From NCBI GenBank assembly GCA_023846275.1, contig CM043875.1, positions 24,966,851 through 25,030,850 on the forward strand: DNA of 64,000 bases. Reading direction: 5' to 3'. How positions within the stretch are numbered: the first letter of the stretch is position 1; the number at the start of each line of letters is the position of its first letter. Source of the stretch: Vanilla planifolia (Eukaryota; Streptophyta; Magnoliopsida; Asparagales; Orchidaceae). A model generated the notes under the pieces. That model was not told the DNA's origin, searched no databases, and saw only the letters and a list, made by a program, of their open reading frames with translations. Positions 37,296 through 49,690 of the stretch are shown here, in pieces. The position numbers were made by a program, and so were the translations under genes.

Positions 37296-37545
37296 CGGCG
37301 ACATCCTGGCCGTCATAGATCCCACGATGAACGCTGCCGAAGGTGCCACGAGCAATGAGAGACTTGATGAGGAGCTTGGTCGGGTCAATCTCCCACCCCT
37401 CCTTCTCTCCCTTAACCCCATCTTTTTCCTCCCTTCCCTTTTTCTCCGACGTCAATACCTTGTTCATACGCCTCTCTAGCTGATCGTCGAGATTCCGCAG
37501 GTCTATCTGGTCAGCACGCACAAACCCTCCTCCCGCTTCATTCAT
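37296..37545 (-). CDS. Raf/MLK-like protein kinase, exon 1 (N-terminus and glycine-rich loop)
   Basis: The 250-base exon encodes 83 residues plus the first base of codon 84. It opens MNEAGGGFVRADQIDL, the conserved N-terminal box of a plant Raf-like kinase group (soluble, MAPKKK-related Ser/Thr or dual-specificity kinases). A charged, variable linker follows (residues 30-50, KKGREEKDG). The kinase domain begins at WEIDPTKLLIKSLI (51-64), and the glycine-rich loop ARGTFGSVHRG is at 65-75. It ends YDGQDVA (77-83), where the family continues with the ATP-anchoring Lys in the next exon. The donor CG|gtaagt is consensus. The ATG is chosen because the family box starts within a few residues of it. 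Family members run to roughly 350-400 residues; only about 124 (exons 1 and 2) are visible. The frame is intact, so I call it a gene rather than a pseudogene, with its 3' exons outside the window. Confidence 0.85.
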
Positions 37546-37790
37546 CGCTATGTCGAACCCTCTCCTCTATCTTACGAAGATATTAGAAAAGCAGAAGACG
37601 GTCTACCTCTGTATACTCCCTGCAGAGTTGAATAAGGAGAAGAAACGGTTTTATCTCCCGCGCCATGTCTACAAATGTGTACTTCTTCCCTCCTTGCCGG
37701 CCTCGTTTGACGACTTCGTCACAAATCCATGGTGAGTGCTTGCCCAAAAGAGAAGCACTTCCAAAAGGCAATGATAGCAAATTAAAAATT
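37546..37790 (-). promoter_or_regulatory. Probable 5' leader of the kinase gene, with upstream ORFs
   Basis: The region directly upstream of the kinase ATG keeps the GC-richer composition up to about 37790 and then turns sharply AT-rich. A minus-strand frame of 65 codons (37583-37780) ends 37 bases before the kinase ATG. It has no recognised domain and also contains an internal ATG (MAREIKPFLL...). It may be a translated upstream ORF or chance. I cannot place a TATA box or transcription start with confidence. Confidence 0.45.
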
Positions 37791-39992
37791 TAAAATTATA
37801 TCTAATTGTTTATTTTATTTTTTAAATTCAGAATACAACTTCAAATTGTACTTTTTTTTTATTTGAAGTTGCTTTCTATCAACTCCATCATAATTTGTTT
37901 TTTAACAATTTAAAAGAATTATATATATTAGTCATTTTAAGTTTTCCCCATTTTAGCAATTTCTTCTAAATTAAATTAATAAAATTATTAAAATAAAATC
38001 TGGAGGAAAATTAGAAGTTTTAGAGCACAATTTATTACCAAATAAAATCATAAAATTTATTTTTTTTTAATTAAAACTATCAATTATGACAATCTATGTG
38101 TGATTACATAAAGTGCAAATTCTAACGGCTCTGTTTAATGATGAAGGCTCTCTCAACCAATTTGTTAGTTGGTTAAAAAAAGATTTTAAAAAAAATTAAA
38201 ACATAGTTTTTGAAAAAAAAAACATGTTTTATATAAATTGAAATAAATTTTTGGTTAAAAACATATTTATTTAAATTTTAAATTTTTTTAAAATATAGTT
38301 TTGTTTATTTTGATAATAATATTTAGAATATATTTGGATAAGAATATAAACTATTTGGCAAACTGAAAGCATACCATTAAAATATAAATGTTTAATAAAT
38401 TGTAATTGAAATATAATATTAAAAATAAAATCAATGAATTAAAACAACATATCTTTCAAATTTTTTAGAATAAAATAAAATATAAATGTTATAATTAGAA
38501 ATATTAAAATATAAAAAAAAATTTAATATTCTTCTAAATTATGACTATCCCATGTAGGTTTCACCACTTTTTATGATTTTTTTATAAACAAGGCCAACAA
38601 TTGAGGTTAAAGGACAAATACAAACTTGTAAATGCATATTTATTGTAAAAAGTTCCAAGAGATATTACAATTCTTCTTTAAAATAAAGCATGGAATGAGA
38701 TGAATTAAGCCTACTCCAAACGTTGCTTTTATGATAAATTATGATGAAAATGATGTATTTTAGATAAATTGATAATATTTTATTATGTTAATGAGATTAT
38801 TGTATAAGGATTTTTGTAAATACCCAAAAAGGGATTGGTATATCTTAAAATAATTATAAATTTTAAAAAGATAATACCAAGTATCTATTGGTATGACTTA
38901 TGTGCTAATTTTTTTAATATAAACTATATGTTTATATAATAAAATATTACAAATTTTATTTGAAATCTATATTTTAAATTTAATATTTTTAATTAAATTA
39001 AAAATTTTAAAAAAAATAATACAATGTCATTAAAGAATGCACTTACCTACCCATAATCATTATAATATAATATAATCACAAAACAAATCACATCTAATTA
39101 ATTCTCTTACAAAATATATGTTTTCACTCTTTGAAAGTCTTCAATTAATAAGAATTACCTCAAAAATAATTTAAAAAACATAACCATCTTGCTAATGTCA
39201 TCATATGAGGTTATGAAAGCTATCATGACAAAAAAACAACCACTCGTTTGGAAAAAACAATTTGATGACATGTTCATAATATAACTTATTTTTCATTCAC
39301 ATACCTAGTGATATTCTATTACTAATCCCAAAACCTAATGCATATAAATAAATTAATTTTTAAATATAATACTACTATAGCATAGGTAACTAAAAATCTA
39401 AAATATGGCACCACATTCACAAAACTCATATCATAAAAGATATTCAATCTTCGTGAAAGATACCCAATCTCTATAATATAATATTTGCCAATAAAACTAA
39501 ATAGATGTCACAGGTCAAATCCTTAGTTTGGTTATGATTATAACAATATGAAACTATACATTTATGTGTGTGGAATATGAAAGTTTGGTGTTGGATCCTA
39601 CAAAGTTATAGCACAAAACTTCTTATTGTGAGCATTTCCTTCCAAACCAACAAATATAATAGTGGTAAAAATCACATAGTTTAATGACATTATGTGATAA
39701 TAACATTAATTGATGAAATGCATAGTTATAATAAATATTAAGAATAAGCTAGTATTAGTTATAATTATGATTATTATAATAAAATAAAGTTATTTTTTTA
39801 GAATATTATGTTTATTAATTAAAATATTATTATATTAGTTTTACCTTAAAAAGTATATCTATTTTCAAATAAAGTTAAAATTTATGTAAACTTACCTTAA
39901 TGATCTCTTCATGTAATTTTTAAATGTGTTACTTTTGTAATTTTTGAATACATAAATAATTAATTATGGATTTATAAAAAATTATAATTATT
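37791..39992. other. Very AT-rich stretch 5' of the kinase gene; no gene seen
   Basis: Long A/T runs, no frames of note and no recognised repeat. If the kinase gene is active, its distal promoter should lie here, but I see no motif strong enough to name. Confidence 0.4.
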
Positions 39993-42370
39993 GTAATTGT
40001 TGGGAACAATTCAAGAATTTTTCAATTTAATCTTATTGCCTTAGCATCTGGATAAAGCAAAAATATTTCACTTTAGAGGTAATAAATTATTAGAGCTAAG
40101 AGAAAAAAAATTAGATAAAAGAGAGTGAGAGAAAGGGAGAGAAGAATAAAAAAGGAAGATGTTATCAACTATAACGAGGGGAATAAAAAAAAAGAGAAAA
40201 TGTTGCATAGGAAGTCAAGTGTGAAAGAGATAAAAAAAGAAAGGTTATGCTTTGCTTAATAATCAAGAAAAGAGAAAGTAGTTGAAAAAGAGTAGGGTAA
40301 ACCAACTATAATGAAGAAAATAAAGAAATGTTCTAGTCGGAAAAGGTATAAGGAATTTAGATTCTCTTATAAATTCAATTGGTTTTTATGCAAGAATTAG
40401 AGTGGTTAACATATTATAAGATTTAGAAAAACTATGAGAAACATTTGGAGTAAATTTGGAATGGTTTAGGAAAGAAAAATCATGCATTTTTGGTTTTCTC
40501 ATTTTAATCTAAAGGAGATCATTCTATGCAATCAAATTTGACGTACGATACAATCAATAATAAGCCATAGTAGAGAATCAATAAGCATATCATATAATAG
40601 CAGGCAATGTACTATATAATTAGAGGTAGGTTGATTCAATAATTAAAGGATTGTTTGGTTTGTAGGAGCATTGTACGTCCTTTATGAATTATGCACACTA
40701 TATAATGAACTCAATATATAATGTGTTAGTTTGTAAGTTAATAAGTGCATAACATAATAATCATACTATATGATGGGCCAATAGTATAGCATAATAAATG
40801 AGAAACCAATAAATGCTAAAAAAAGGATAATACACTCAGTGAATGGAGTATTCAATATAACTAAATGTACAATACGATGAGTTTATTATATGATACATTG
40901 GATGATAAGAAGCATAGGTCAAAGAGGACTAGTTTAATTGGGTTAAGTCGAACATATAATATGATAGATTAACAAATAGTACAATATTGAGGAATTATAT
41001 ATAATGTATGGCATGATATGTATAACAGACAATACAATAGTATTGTAGCAGGAGAGAAAATAGAGATGATTTTTTGGGATATATAAGCATAGAAAATGCT
41101 AGATATTTATATTAAAAAATTATAATATAACTTATATGCATGCATGATAATTATAAGAAATTAAGAAAATAAAGGAATTAAATAAGATATTTATATCTCA
41201 AATCTAAGTAAACATGACAACTGTGATGTAAACATAATATAAATTACATATGATTTCTTAAATTATATGTTTCACATGATAATTATTATTTGTTTTACAT
41301 AATATATACTTAGCATGATTCTTGGTATATTATTAGCATGTGTTTTTTTCCTTTTGATATTCCTATTTATTAGGTTGTATGAAAGTTAATGTGCATACAT
41401 GAAATTTATATTAAATAAAAAAGGCTTATATGTTAAGAAAAAAAACAATTGGTTATATTAGTTTATGACATTGTTTTAAACTAAAATATACTCTACAAAA
41501 GAGAATAGTGATAACTAAAAACTAGATTTTTCTAAAACATTATTCTTATATTATATAATATAATGTCACTCATACTTTGTGTCGAGTTATAAAGGCCAAG
41601 ATACCCTTATTATTGGTACCATGATCTCATTGAATAATGACACTAATAATTTATGCAATGGGGCTAAATTATCAGAGTACCCTTAAATAAATGGATGTCA
41701 ATTATAGATGCCTATGAGTAAAGGTCATATAAAAAAAGATGTTAGTTATTGGATCCAAAAGGTAATAATTAAAAGAGAAAATTGGATTCAATAAAATACA
41801 ATGTATAAAAAATTAAAATAAGTCAACAAATATATAAAATCATTCTTATACATTTTTTAGTTTTACTCATGATTATTAGTTATCATTTTAATACTCATGC
41901 ATTAGTTTATTCTTTTTATCATGTTCTTATATTTTATTACTATAATAATTTATATGCTAAGTTCTATAGAGTCTCACAAATATTTATATTATAAGTTATA
42001 ATCCACTATACACCAAGATAGAGATTATGAGGTTATGGATAATGATTTTATGCACTAAATGATTGCATGGGTAATATACTTGTGAGTGTTATGTTTCTAA
42101 AGTTATGTTATATATACTAATGATTATTCTATATTTGTTTTGATACTACATACTTTCTACTTAGAATGGAATCCTTCTTATATGAATTTTATAATTTAAC
42201 TTTTGTTTAGTTTTTTAAGTTATCGATAACTTTAATTTGATATAAAAATATGAAATGAGCTATGGGAATTATTTCATCATTAGATCTCAGCCTAAAATGT
42301 TAGTGTGCCCTCATATATTTATTTATTTAGGTTGACCTTTTAGGTGGGATCTCGATAGAGTACTATCAAA
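39993..42370 (+). repeat. 5' LTR of a Ty3/gypsy element (approximate left end)
   Basis: The right end is set by a primer-binding-site-like sequence at 42375. The left end is tentatively TGTAATTGTTGGG at about 39993. 41850-42120 resembles 6120-6420 of the other LTR family member (tactcatgattatt..., caccaagatagagatt). The stretch 40540-40900 contains loose repeats around catataatagcaggcaatg / ccaatagtatagcataat, in the same relative position as the subrepeats of the other copies. The length of about 2.4 kb is close to its relatives. The left boundary is a guess. Confidence 0.5.
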
Positions 42371-42374
42371 GCTT

Positions 42375-42384
42375 TGGTTTCAGG
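42375..42384 (+). other. Primer-binding site-like sequence
   Basis: TGGTTTCAGG sits just right of a gypsy LTR and resembles the TGGTATCAGAGC complement of initiator tRNA-Met, with the usual ctt before it. Confidence 0.55.
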
Positions 42385-45300
42385 ATAGAAGGATTAGTTG
42401 AGTTAAAACACAAGCACAATATATGCATTTGTATTTTCATTTATATTTAGCTACCTATATATAATTATGTATAGAAATTTTAGGAAATTAAAGTTATTTC
42501 AATAAAAGTAATGGATAAAGTAGAATCAAATAATATGAACAAGGGAAATGAGATATAGAAGTAATCATAAAGACATAATTAGAATGGAAATAAAGAAAAA
42601 AATGGAAAGTTTGAAAAGAATAATAAGACCTCATAGTTTCTTAATAAGAAAAGGTTTGCGTGAATGTCAAAATTTGGGGCAAATGATGTAATGGAACTAG
42701 ATGATAAGATAAAGAAAGTTAGCTAAGATATTTTGTTTGTGAAAAACTTGGGGATACAATCATAATATGTCAATGTGCCAAAACTAATATTGGATTAACA
42801 CTTATATTTTTTGATAATAGAAGTAAAGTGATAAAAAGAGTTAGAAGTGTATTATCTTTTATATATTACAGCATATTCAGTATGAAGTAGCTTGAAGAAA
42901 CTAGAGCACCTAAGAATATGATAGACATTATATTTTAATATTTAGTTATTATTTTATTCTTCTTCTATTAAGTAAATAGTGGTTAGAAACTTTTTTATAT
43001 GTATATAAGAACCAAATTAGAATTTTATATGATAATTATAACAAGTCGTGAACCATAGAAAATAAAATCACAATTACTAATTAGAATGCCTCATAAAACT
43101 TGTATTAAAGTAAATATATATTAAGGAGGAGGTAAAAACTAAAGGATAAAAATTCTCTATGTTGTTAAATATTTTATTAATAGTAAAGTTAGATTTTATA
43201 TTAAATATGGATTGGTCCTCTGATCACAAGTTAAGATAGATTTTAATGAGAAGAAAATAAAAATTTTGATTTCAAAGGAAGAGAGGTTAATTTATTTTGG
43301 GTATGGGAGAAAATGTTATATTATTTGTATCTTGTCGACACATCAATTACTATGAAAAGGATGTGAGGGTTGCTCAGTCTCTATTATGAATATTAATTGA
43401 AAATTTTCTACACCAACAAAGATATTAGTGGTTAATAAATACCTAATATTTTACAAAAATAGTTTTCAAGATTACATCCAAAAAAGATAGATAGAATTTT
43501 AGATCTAATTAGTTTATGATGCTAAACCAGTTTCTAAAGATCAATATAGATTGGCACTAATAAAATTGAAAAAAGTAAATGTTGCTAGATAAAGGAGTTA
43601 TAAAATCAAGTATATCACTATGAGATACATCTATTTTATTTGCAAAAAAAAAAGATATTATCTTGAGAATTAATATTATTATAGAAAAATCAATCAAAAC
43701 ACTATTGAGAATAAATATCATTTATCTAAAATTGAAGATTTATTTGATTAGCTTCAAGGAATAGTTATGTTTTTCAAGATTAATTTAAGATCTAATTATA
43801 TCAATTAAGGATTAAAGAAGAAGATATTTTTAAAACTACTTTTAAAATGAGATATAGTAATTATGAATTCATAGTAGTATCATTTAGGCTAACAAATGCT
43901 CCTCTGACATTTACAAATATGATGAATAAAATATTTGTAATAATTTATTATTGTATTCAAAATAATCTACTCAAAATCTACATAAGAGCATGGTATCTAT
44001 TTTGCATATTGTTAATGTTGATGGTATATCATTTTATTTTCAAAAAGTTATTGCAGTAGTACATTGGCACATGCCTACATTAGTATAAAAAATAAGAAGA
44101 TTCTTAAGAATGAAAAATTATTATAGAAAATTCATAAAAAGGATTATCATAGATAGCATCTCATGTGCCACTAAAATGACTCAAAAGGTAGTTAAATTTG
44201 AGTGAAATTCATATTATGAAAATAGCTTTAAAAAAACTTAAGAATAAATTAACTTTAACTCTAATATTATGTAATTTATCATAGGAGAAAAATAATTAAT
44301 TTTTTAAATAAATAAATTATAATTAGAGACAATTACTTAAAAGAAATACAACATTGTTATTACATTTACCATTAAGAATAGATTGGTTAACAACCTTCTA
44401 AACAAATAAAACTGACAATGTTCACTTAAAAATCAATAAAAAAAATCAAAAAATGATGGAATTCAAATTTCATGTTATATTAAAATTAAGTGCTAATATT
44501 CCAATATAGATATGTACATGAGAATACAAAAACTTAGAGTTATTACTAAAAAAATATATAATTCAAAATATTCTATTAAACTAAGAGCAAATAAAATATA
44601 TCAAGAATTGAAGTAGAGATGTTAATAATCAAGATTAAAAAGAAATATATCAAACTTGTCAAGAAATATTTAATTTTTCATATATTAAAAAAAGAAAAAT
44701 AAAGGCCGAAAGAGCTATTTTAACATTTAACTATTCCTAAATAGAGAAGTAATAATAGATCTTATTACAAGATTGCCTAAATTGCCAATATGGCTTGATT
44801 CTATATGGGTAATGTTGGATAAATTAACCAATTTAATGAATTTATTAGCTATGAAAATAATATAATAAAAAGATTAAGTAGAATTTATATAAATCAAATT
44901 ATTAGATTGTCTAAGCTATCGAAAGCAATAATTTTAAATAAATATCTCAATTTTATTTCTCATCTTAAAAAGCATTCATTAAGCATTTGAACTAAATCTA
45001 AAATTGAACATAGTTTTTCATCAATAAAAAAGGGATAGACAAAGAGAATAATTAAAACTATAGAGAATTTATTGAGACTTTATATATTAAAATTTTGAAG
45101 TGATTAGGAGAACCACCTACCATTAAGTGAGATTTCTTACAATAATATTTATAAATATGATATTGAAATGACATCATATAAAATCTTATATAAAAGGAAA
45201 TGATGATTACCCTTATATTAGAATGAAGGGAAGATAGTTATAATATATTCTACATGTGTTGAAGGAGATATAGAAAAAGATAAGAATTATTCAAGATATA

Positions 45301-45450
45301 TTAAAAATATCTTAAGATAAACAAAAAAAATTTATTGCTAATACACTTTTATCAAGGTAAGCCATACTAAAGGTGTAATAAGATTTATAAGGCTAAGAAA
45401 ATTTAAACCTAAATCATTGATCCTTTTTAAATTCTAAAAAGAGTTAGACA
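42385..45450 (+). mobile_element. Decayed gag-pol region of a Ty3/gypsy element
   Basis: Ordered gypsy landmarks are interrupted by stops. The RT entry lies around 43545-43660 (YRLALIKLKK-type stretch). NKYHLSKIEDLFD is at about 43711-43752 and NLRSNYIN at about 43780. RYSNYEFIVVSFRLTNAP is at 43850-43903, followed by NMMNKIF. The integrase core at 44760-45215 includes DLITRLPKLPIWLDSIWVML and a final ..HHIKSY piece. The C-terminal GPY/F-like part is at 45355-45440 (VSHTKGVIRF, then LRKFKPKSLI). RT before integrase is gypsy order, and the GPY/F stretch fits the chromovirus type, but no chromodomain is visible after it. Confidence 0.8.
43847..44059 (+). pseudogene. Gypsy reverse transcriptase fragment
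   Basis: A 70-codon open piece starting MRYSNYEFIVVSF, the degraded form of the TRYGHYEF..PFGLTNAP box that precedes the RT fingers/palm junction. It continues NAPLTFTNMMNKIF. The catalytic YxDD box, expected about 20 residues on, is not recognisable in this frame. A relic without expected activity. Confidence 0.8.
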
Positions 45451-45620
45451 GATGATAACTTAAGAAGAGAGCTTGGACAAGATATTTATCTTTCTATATT
45501 ATTTCTATAAAACAAAACTAAATACCCATATCTTGCCTATAGGCTTCCTTCTTATTTTTCTAATCACTTTATTTTTGTTAAGAGAAAGCATACTTTTCTT
45601 TCCTTATTTCTCTCAAACTT

Positions 45621-45730
<110 letters not shown>

Positions 45731-48229
45731 CACTTTCTTCCAAAGCTTCCAAATGATGCAAATGAGTTTTGGGGTCTAAGAAAGGAGTTATTTGTTCCTT
45801 AAATAATAGGAATAAAATAATATAAACTATATATCTATAGATCTTCAAAATGAGAACATCGTAATAATATGTTATAATACAAAATCTATCAACTAACATT
45901 TTGGCAAGTTTCTCAATATGCTCATAAATTAATGTATTTTGAAATTTTGAATTTATAGCACATATATTAGATGTATAAAATATGTTTTGAGAGAAAATTG
46001 GAGTTTAATTAAGTGAGATGTCACATCATCATTTAGCTTATTTATTTGCTTTGAATGACATCTATAAATTTTCACCTCCATTTTGAAAGCCTCAATAAAT
46101 CTCAAAATCATGATTTTTATTTGATTTAAATATTAAATAATTTGTAAAATCTAAAAATATTTATTTAAATAATCTCTCCTATTTTTTTTAATATTATAGC
46201 CATTATGGATAAATTCACCATAGACCATAGAGTTTAAAGTGTATATAGTTAATTAAAAAAACTAAATTTAAGGTAAATAAAATGGTTAAAATTTATCAAG
46301 GATTATGACTTTAAAATTATGATTTTATATAAGACAAAAGATTACCTCCATCAAATTTATACAAAAAATCAAAGAATTATGAACATTTATTAGAAAAATC
46401 AAAGAATGACTTTAAAATTATGAACATTTATTAGAAAAATCAAAGAATGATGAAATTCTAATTTCAAATTAAATTAAAATTAAGTGTGGAGATTTCAAGA
46501 TAGATTATGCATACTAGAATATGAAAACTTAGAGATTTGCTACTACATAATTCAAAATCTCCTATTAAATTGAGAGCAAATAAAATTTATCAAAAATTAA
46601 AACAAATATATTAATGGTCAAGATTAAAAAGAAATATATCTAGCTTATTAGGAAATATTAAAATACCTTAGGATAAACAAAAAAACTTTATTACTAAACA
46701 TAAATCGATGAAATTTCAAGTAGGAGAGTACATATGTATCAAGGTAAGTTCAACTAAAGGTGTAAAAAAATTATGAGACTAAGAAAATTTAAACCTAAAT
46801 CATTGATCCATTTTAAATTGTAAAAAGAGTTAGATAGGTAACATAAGAAAAGAGTTTGGGTAGGATGTTCGTCTTTCTATGTTATTTCTACAAAACAAAA
46901 CTAAATACCCCATTCTTACTTATAGGCTTTCTTCTTACTTTTCTAATCTCTTTGTTTTTGTCAAGCAAAAGTGTAGTATTCTTTTCTTCTTTCTCCCAAA
47001 AACTCTACTCTCCCTCTCGTCCTTCTTTATCCCAAAGCTTCCAAGTGATGCAAATGAGTTTTGGGGTCTAAGAGAGGAGTTATCTTTTTCTCAAATAATA
47101 AAAATAAAATAATAAAAACTACATACATATAGATAATTCATTATGAATCATCGCAATAATATGCTACAATATAAAAATCCAGTCACTAGCATTTTGGCAT
47201 ATTTTTCAAGGTACTCACAAATTAATTTATTTCTTAATTTTGAATTTATAATACTTGTATTTGATGTATAAAATGTGCTTTGAGAGAATATTAAAATTTA
47301 ATTAGGTGAGATGTCACATCATCATTTAGTTTATTACTTACAATGATATTTATAAATTTTCTCCTCCATTTTATAATCTCTAATAAAACTTAAAATTATG
47401 AATTTTTTTATTTAAATCATTAATATTTTCTAAATTTTAAAAATAATTATTTAAATAATCCTTATGTTTTTTAATGTTATAAGCATTTTGGGTGGATCCA
47501 TTATAAACCATAGAATTTAAAGTGTATATTTATTTAATTAACAAAGAACTAAATTTAAGATAAATTAGATGATTGAAATTTATCAAAGATTATCACTTGA
47601 AAATTATAATTTTATACAAGGCGAAAGGCTACATCCACCATACTCATACAAAGGCTAACGTTATCTTGAATTATAAACTTTTGAACTCCACCCACATCAT
47701 AATATGCAATCAAATTGATAATAAAATAACTATTATAAAAAAACCTATAAAATTAATGTGATAACATATGCTTTCACTAGAAAAGCAAGTGAAAATAATA
47801 CGTCATGTACCATAGAAGAAAGCAGTCGATTTTTAAAAACTGAATAAATTACAATTAGAAACATTTACTCAAAGAAATACAATATTGTTACTAAATTTAT
47901 CAATTAAGAATATATTGGTTAAAATTCTTTAAAAATATGATACAAAGAATATTTAGTCACATAAGTAAATTAAAAAAAATCAAAAAATGATAGAATTCTA
48001 ATTTCAAATTAGATTAAAATTGAGTGTTGAAATTTCAAGATAGATTATGTACACAAGAATATCAAAACTTAAAGAGTTGTTACTAAAAAATATATAATTC
48101 AAAATATTTTATTAAACTAAGAGCAAATAAAAGTAGAGATATTAATGTTCAAGATTAGAAAGAAATATATTAAACTTGTTAGGAAATATTTAATTTGTCA
48201 TATGTTAAAAGAGAAAAACAAATGGCAAG

Positions 48230-48720
48230 TAGGATATTATAAAGTTTAACTATTCCTAAAAAGAAGTAGGAAAAAGTAATAATTGTAAGATTTCTTAGAT
48301 TGCTAATAAGGTTTGATTCTAAATGGGTAATGTTGGATAAATTAATGAATTTATTGTACTTGCTAACTATTAAAATAAAATAATAAAAAAATTAAGTAGA
48401 ATTTATATGAATCAAATTGTTAGATTACATGGGCTATCACAAGCAATAATTTTAGATAAAGATCTCAAATTTATTTCTCATTTCTTAAAAAGCGTTCATC
48501 AAGCATTTGAATTAAATCTAAAATTCAACATAGGTTTTCATTGATAAACAAAGGGATATATAATGAGAACGATTAAAACTCTAGAGGATATATTGAGAGT
48601 CCATATATTAGACTTTTGTAGTGATTGGAAGAACCCCCTACCACTAATTGAGTTTTTTTAGATTAATATTTATCAATCTTATATTGAAATGACACCATAT
48701 GAAATTCTATACATAAGAAA
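48230..48720 (+). pseudogene. Second gypsy integrase core remnant (copy C)
   Basis: The remnant runs SKWVMLDKLMN at about 48325, then LLDYMGYHKQ-type and KAFIKHLN-type stretches, ending in a YH*LSF-like piece at about 48650. It parallels the integrase core of copy A with the same landmarks. Many stops; no expected function. Confidence 0.65.
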
Positions 48721-49690
48721 ATGATGTTTACCCTTACGCTAGAATATGAGAAAAGTAGTTATAATGCATTCTACATTTATTAAAGAAGATATAAAAAAGA
48801 TAAGAATTATTCAAAATATATTTAAAATACCTTAGGATGAACAAAAATTTTTTTATTGATAAACATAAATCGATAAAATTTCACATAGAAGAGTATATTT
48901 TTATCAAGGGAAGTCCAACTAAAAATGTAATAAGATTTAAGAGGCTAAGAAATTTTAAACCTAAATCATTGATCCATTTTAAATTCTTAAAATAGTTAGA
49001 TAGGTAATATAAGAAAAGAGCTTGGGTATGATGTTTATCTTTCTAAGTTATTTTTTGCAAAACAAAACTAAATATCGCTTTCATACCTATAGGCTTCCTT
49101 CTTCCTTTTTTAATATCGTTGTTTTTGTTAAGGGAAAGTGCAATTTTCTTTCGTTCTTTCTCTTAAACTCTCTTCTCCCTCTCTTATTGCTTTCTTTTAA
49201 AGCTTCTAAATGATGCAAATGAGTTTTAAGGTCTAAGAGATTATCAGTTTCTTAAATAATAGGAATAAAATAATACAAACTACATACCTATAGATTATTC
49301 ATAAAGAGACCATGGCAATAGTATAGTATAATATAAAATCTGGCTATTAACATTTTGGCATATTTTTCAAGGTGCTCACAAATTAATGTATTTCTAAATT
49401 TTGAATTTAGAACACTTATATTTCATGTATAAAATATGCTTTGAGGAAATATTAGAATTTAATTAGGTGGGATGCCACACCATCATTTAGCTTATTTATT
49501 TTTCTTCCTATGACATTTATAAATTTTCTACTCCCACTTGAAAGCCTTAATAAATCTCGAAATCATGATTTTTGTTTAATTTAAATCATTAATAATTTCT
49601 AAATTTTAAAAATAATTATTTAAATAATATCTCTTATTTTGTGAACATTATAAGGATTTTTATTGGATCCATCATAAAGCATAGTGAAGT

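Noticed and set aside
37246..37479. Plus-strand and alternative minus-strand ORFs over kinase exon 1
   Set aside because: They are shadows of the exon, which has clear family motifs in one minus-strand frame.
37198..37545. Reading exon 1 as a complete 115-residue protein
   Set aside because: After DVA the frame loses all kinase likeness exactly at a gtaagt donor, and exon 2 supplies the missing VKLLDW in the correct phase.
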